Source: Oscillospiraceae bacterium (lineage in GTDB: Bacteria; Bacillota; Clostridia; Oscillospirales; CAG-272). Taken from it: a DNA stretch of 64,000 nt. The stretch is taken from the NCBI GenBank assembly GCA_015063585.1, contig SVTW01000002.1:23449-87448 (forward strand), read 5' to 3'. Below are positions 61,752 through 64,000 of this stretch, piece after piece (the stretch's first letter is position 1; each line of letters opens with the position of its first letter). The notes below the pieces were generated by a model, which saw only the letters and a list, made by a program, of their open reading frames with translations, did not search any database and was not told the origin of the DNA. A program made the position numbers and the translations under genes.

Positions 61752-62395
61752 AACATCTGAATTCCAAACAAACAACGCTTGCCTCCATTTTGATCTTTGC
61801 CTGCCTGGGTCTTCTCGCGGGCATGCTCCTGATTCTGATCCCCACCAATTTTCTGATCAATGTGATCTTTGTGGTGATGGGGGTTCTCACCATTCTCTAT
61901 AACATTCCCGGCTTTGCCGCAGGACTTGTCGCAATTCACACCAAAATGGGGATCGTAACCGTTCTTTTATCTTTGATCTCCATTGTAACGGGCTTTCTTA
62001 TGATCTTCTGGCATGCCGATCTGCTTATGATCTTTTTGGGTGCGTATATGGTTATTTTCCCGCTGGTTGAGATCCTTTTGTCGGAGGATAAATCGCAGCG
62101 TTTGAAAACCGAGCTTCCCAAAATCATCATCGGACTTGTGCTCCTGCTTGTTGGTCCGTCCACCGTAATGAACGTGATGTTTGACGTGGCAGGCTGGATC
62201 GTGATCGGTTTGACCGCGCTTTATGTGGTCGTAATTCTGATCGCACAGATCCGCGGCGCAGGAAAGGCAAAGCAACAGACGGGAGGCCGTATTTTCGTGG
62301 ATACCACGGGAGACGGAAAGATCGATACCGTTTATCACGACACCAACGGTGACGGGACCCCCGACACGGCAACCGAATACCGCGAAAACAAATGA
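61748..62395 (+). CDS. DUF308/HdeD-like membrane protein with a Ca-binding-like tail
   Basis: A 215-residue protein with six hydrophobic segments (about 10-170), like DUF308/HdeD proteins. The C-terminal 30 residues are soluble and repeat the pattern DxTGDGKIDTVYHDTNGDGTPDT, which resembles thrombospondin type-3 or dockerin-like calcium loops. That tail is unusual on this fold. It overlaps coaD and the flippase gene by four bases each, so all are translated together. Function unknown. Confidence 0.75.
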   Translation: MKHLNSKQTTLASILIFACLGLLAGMLLILIPTNFLINVIFVVMGVLTILYNIPGFAAGLVAIHTKMGIVTVLLSLISIVTGFLMIFWHADLLMIFLGAYMVIFPLVEILLSEDKSQRLKTELPKIIIGLVLLLVGPSTVMNVMFDVAGWIVIGLTALYVVVILIAQIRGAGKAKQQTGGRIFVDTTGDGKIDTVYHDTNGDGTPDTATEYRENK

Positions 62396-63792
62396 ACCGT
62401 TATAAAAAACTTCTGTCCGATACCGTGATTTTGGGACTTGGGACGTTTGGCTCAAAGCTTTTGGTGTTTTTGCTCATGCCGTTTTATACGGCATGGCTTT
62501 CCACCTCACAGTACAGTACCGCCGAACTGATCACAAGCACGGCAAACCTGCTGATCCCGCTTGCTTGCGTTGGTATCACAAACGGTATTTTTCGATTTGC
62601 CGCCGAACGCGAGGCCGACCAAAAGACCGTTTTTTCAACGAGCATTGCTTTGCTTGGAATGGGGTTGGGTGGCTTTTGTCTGCTCTCTCCGTTGCTCGGA
62701 TTGATCTCGTATTTTGACGGTTACACCTGGCTGCTTGTTGCCTACGTTTTTTTCGCGAACGTGCAGGGCGTTTGCGCGCAATATGTCCGCGCCACCGACC
62801 GCACACGGCTGTTTGCAATACAGGGGATTCTGAACACACTTTTAACCATCGGGTGCAACGTTTTGTTTCTCGCCGTTTGGGATCTGGGCGTTACGGGCTA
62901 CGTTCTGTCGGTCGTGCTCGGCAATATTCTCACCACCGTCTATCTTGTGATTGCCGCCAAGCTTTGGCGCGTGTTCCGTCCCGCGGCGGTCAGCCGACCC
63001 TTGATGGGGGAGTTGCTTCGTTTCAGTCTGCCGCTCATTCCAACCACGGTTTGCTGGTTGATCACCGACCTTTCCGACCGCTATATGGTCACCTATTTTT
63101 GCGGATCCGACGCAAACGGTGTCTATTCGGCGGCATATAAGATTCCAACCATCGTCAACCTCGTTTCGGGTATTTTTTTACAGGCATGGCAGTTTTCTGC
63201 AGTAGCGGAATCTTCGGATCGGGAGAGTTGTTCCAAATTTTATTCCGAGGTATTCCGCGGCTTTTTGTCGCTGATCTTTATCGGATCGGCGGGGTTGGTT
63301 CTGCTGTCTCCGTTCCTGACACGGCTTCTGCTCAATGAACGCTTCCACGGAGCGGCGGAATTTATGCCGACCTTGCTTTGCGCGGCGGCGTTGGAGGCGG
63401 TGGTCGCGTTTCTTGCCAGCGTCTATATGGTGCGTAAAAAGAGCATGCATTCCTTTTTTACCGCGCTGATCGGAACGGTTGCCAATCTGATTCTCAATCT
63501 TTCCTTGATTCCGCGCTTTGGCGCACTTGGAGCGGCAATTGCGACCTTGGCGGCATATGCGTTGGTTCTGATCGCACGCCTGATCGATGCACCTCGCCTG
63601 ATTTCTTTCCGTTTGTATCTGCCTCGCCTGACGGCAAACGTTCTTTTGCTGTTGTCGTCTGCCGCAATGATCACGCGGATGCCAAAGCACGCGATTTTGT
63701 GGTCGCTCTTTTTCACCGTTGCGATCACAATTCTCAACGCCCCCGCACTTCTTCGTGCGCTCAAGGGGATCGTGCAAAAACGCCAATCATAA
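62392..63792 (+). CDS. Polysaccharide flippase (MOP superfamily)
   Basis: A 466-residue protein with about 12 membrane segments, related to Wzx and MurJ-like flippases: KLLSDTVILGLGTFGSKLLVF at the N-terminus and FSLPLIPTTVCWLITDLSDRYMV in the middle, both typical of oligosaccharide flippases. It probably moves a lipid-linked glycan across the membrane, and may work with the O-antigen ligase-like protein at 55410. No glycosyltransferases are adjacent. The start overlaps the previous gene by ATGA; a terminator follows. Confidence 0.88.
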   Translation: MNRYKKLLSDTVILGLGTFGSKLLVFLLMPFYTAWLSTSQYSTAELITSTANLLIPLACVGITNGIFRFAAEREADQKTVFSTSIALLGMGLGGFCLLSPLLGLISYFDGYTWLLVAYVFFANVQGVCAQYVRATDRTRLFAIQGILNTLLTIGCNVLFLAVWDLGVTGYVLSVVLGNILTTVYLVIAAKLWRVFRPAAVSRPLMGELLRFSLPLIPTTVCWLITDLSDRYMVTYFCGSDANGVYSAAYKIPTIVNLVSGIFLQAWQFSAVAESSDRESCSKFYSEVFRGFLSLIFIGSAGLVLLSPFLTRLLLNERFHGAAEFMPTLLCAAALEAVVAFLASVYMVRKKSMHSFFTALIGTVANLILNLSLIPRFGALGAAIATLAAYALVLIARLIDAPRLISFRLYLPRLTANVLLLLSSAAMITRMPKHAILWSLFFTVAITILNAPALLRALKGIVQKRQS

Positions 63793-63801
63793 CGCAATAT
63801 G

Positions 63802-63830
63802 TGGGGGCTTGCCAAAGTCCCCATTTTTCT
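63802..63830 (+). terminator. Intrinsic terminator after the flippase gene
   Basis: TGGGGGCTT (63802-63810) pairs with AAGTCCCCA (63815-63823, one G-T wobble) around a GCCA loop, followed by five T and CTT. Confidence 0.85.
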
Positions 63831-63839
63831 TAAAAAAGA

Positions 63840-63980
63840 GGGGGTGAGTCAAATGCAAAAATGCATTTGGTATTCACCCCCGACGTTTTTGCTTTGCGGC
63901 TAAACACCGCAATTTTCGACTGCTTTGCAGTCGAAAACCGCAAATTCCGCGCTACAAAAAAGCCTACCGTCGGCTTTTTT
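63840..63980. repeat. Cluster of three palindromic elements at the window end
   Basis: Three stem-loops in 140 bases. First: GGGGGTGA/TCACCCCC (63840-63847, 63874-63881) enclosing AAATGCA/TGCATTT. Second: TTTTCGACTGC/GCAGTCGAAAA (63913-63937, 3-base loop), flanked by two copies of ACCGCAA. Third: AAAAAAGCC/GGCTTTTTT (63956-63980), which looks like a bidirectional terminator. No gene is visible from 63793 to 64000. The arrangement suggests an interspersed palindromic repeat, but only one copy is in view. Confidence 0.65.
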
Positions 63981-64000
63981 GAGCAGAGGCTGCGCCAATG

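Overview
The window is typical chromosomal core sequence from a low-profile Firmicutes bacterium, most likely an anaerobic gut-type member of class Clostridia (Oscillospirales or Christensenellales-like). This rests on gene content and order: a division/cell-wall cluster, infC-rpmI-rplT, dprA-topA-trmFO, plsX-rnc-radical SAM-smc-ftsY, yhbY-nadD-yqeK-LCP-rsfS-leuS, a TIGR04086 gene beside yajC, strong AAAGGAGG ribosome sites, and sigma-A promoters with 17-bp spacers. G+C looks close to 50 percent. No tRNA, rRNA, CRISPR array, prophage or transposase was seen. The genus cannot be named from the sequence alone.

Layout. Positions 1-6985 (+) carry murF (cut by the window edge), mraY, ftsW, murG, divIB and ftsZ; ftsZ has its own promoter, and murD and ftsA are not here. 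A lone nucleotidyltransferase follows (7110-7994). The gap 7995-8575 holds a terminator, a candidate small RNA on the minus strand with its own promoter, and the promoter and structured leader of infC. infC starts with an ATT codon and is followed by rpmI and rplT. From 9885 to 30578 (+) a nearly gap-free run of housekeeping genes covers rRNA methylation, DNA processing, topoisomerase I, tRNA modification, lipid synthesis, RNase III, SMC, SRP receptor, NTP clean-up, NAD synthesis, wall polymer attachment, ribosome silencing and leucyl-tRNA synthesis. Two less ordinary genes follow: a winged-helix regulator with a decayed receiver domain (30647) and a BspA-type leucine-rich repeat protein (31287).

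Positions 32704-35183 (-) hold a lipoprotein and the trmL-mnmA pair. Positions 35528-46001 (+) begin with secA and two unknown membrane proteins, then a 59-residue Asn/Gln-rich peptide gene (40549-40728), then two ABC exporters, each with an N-terminal PH-like lobe and a zinc ribbon, separated by a DUF1854 gene. This last block is the best candidate for an undescribed system. Positions 46086-53921 (-) hold a large MacB-like fused ABC protein, a heterodimeric ABC exporter pair with one degenerate ATP site, a TIGR04086 membrane protein and yajC. Positions 54127-63792 (+) hold rimM-trmD, an O-antigen-ligase-like protein with two small DUF4330-like membrane proteins, an HPr gene, uvrC, and a 4-base-overlapping chain rsmD-coaD-DUF308 protein-flippase. 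The last 200 bases are a dense set of palindromes.

Many gene joins are ATGA overlaps or gaps under 30 bases, so most of the plus-strand genes are probably read as a few long operons. Promoters are placed by -35/-10 match and 17-bp spacing only; all functions are inferred from sequence motifs read by eye.
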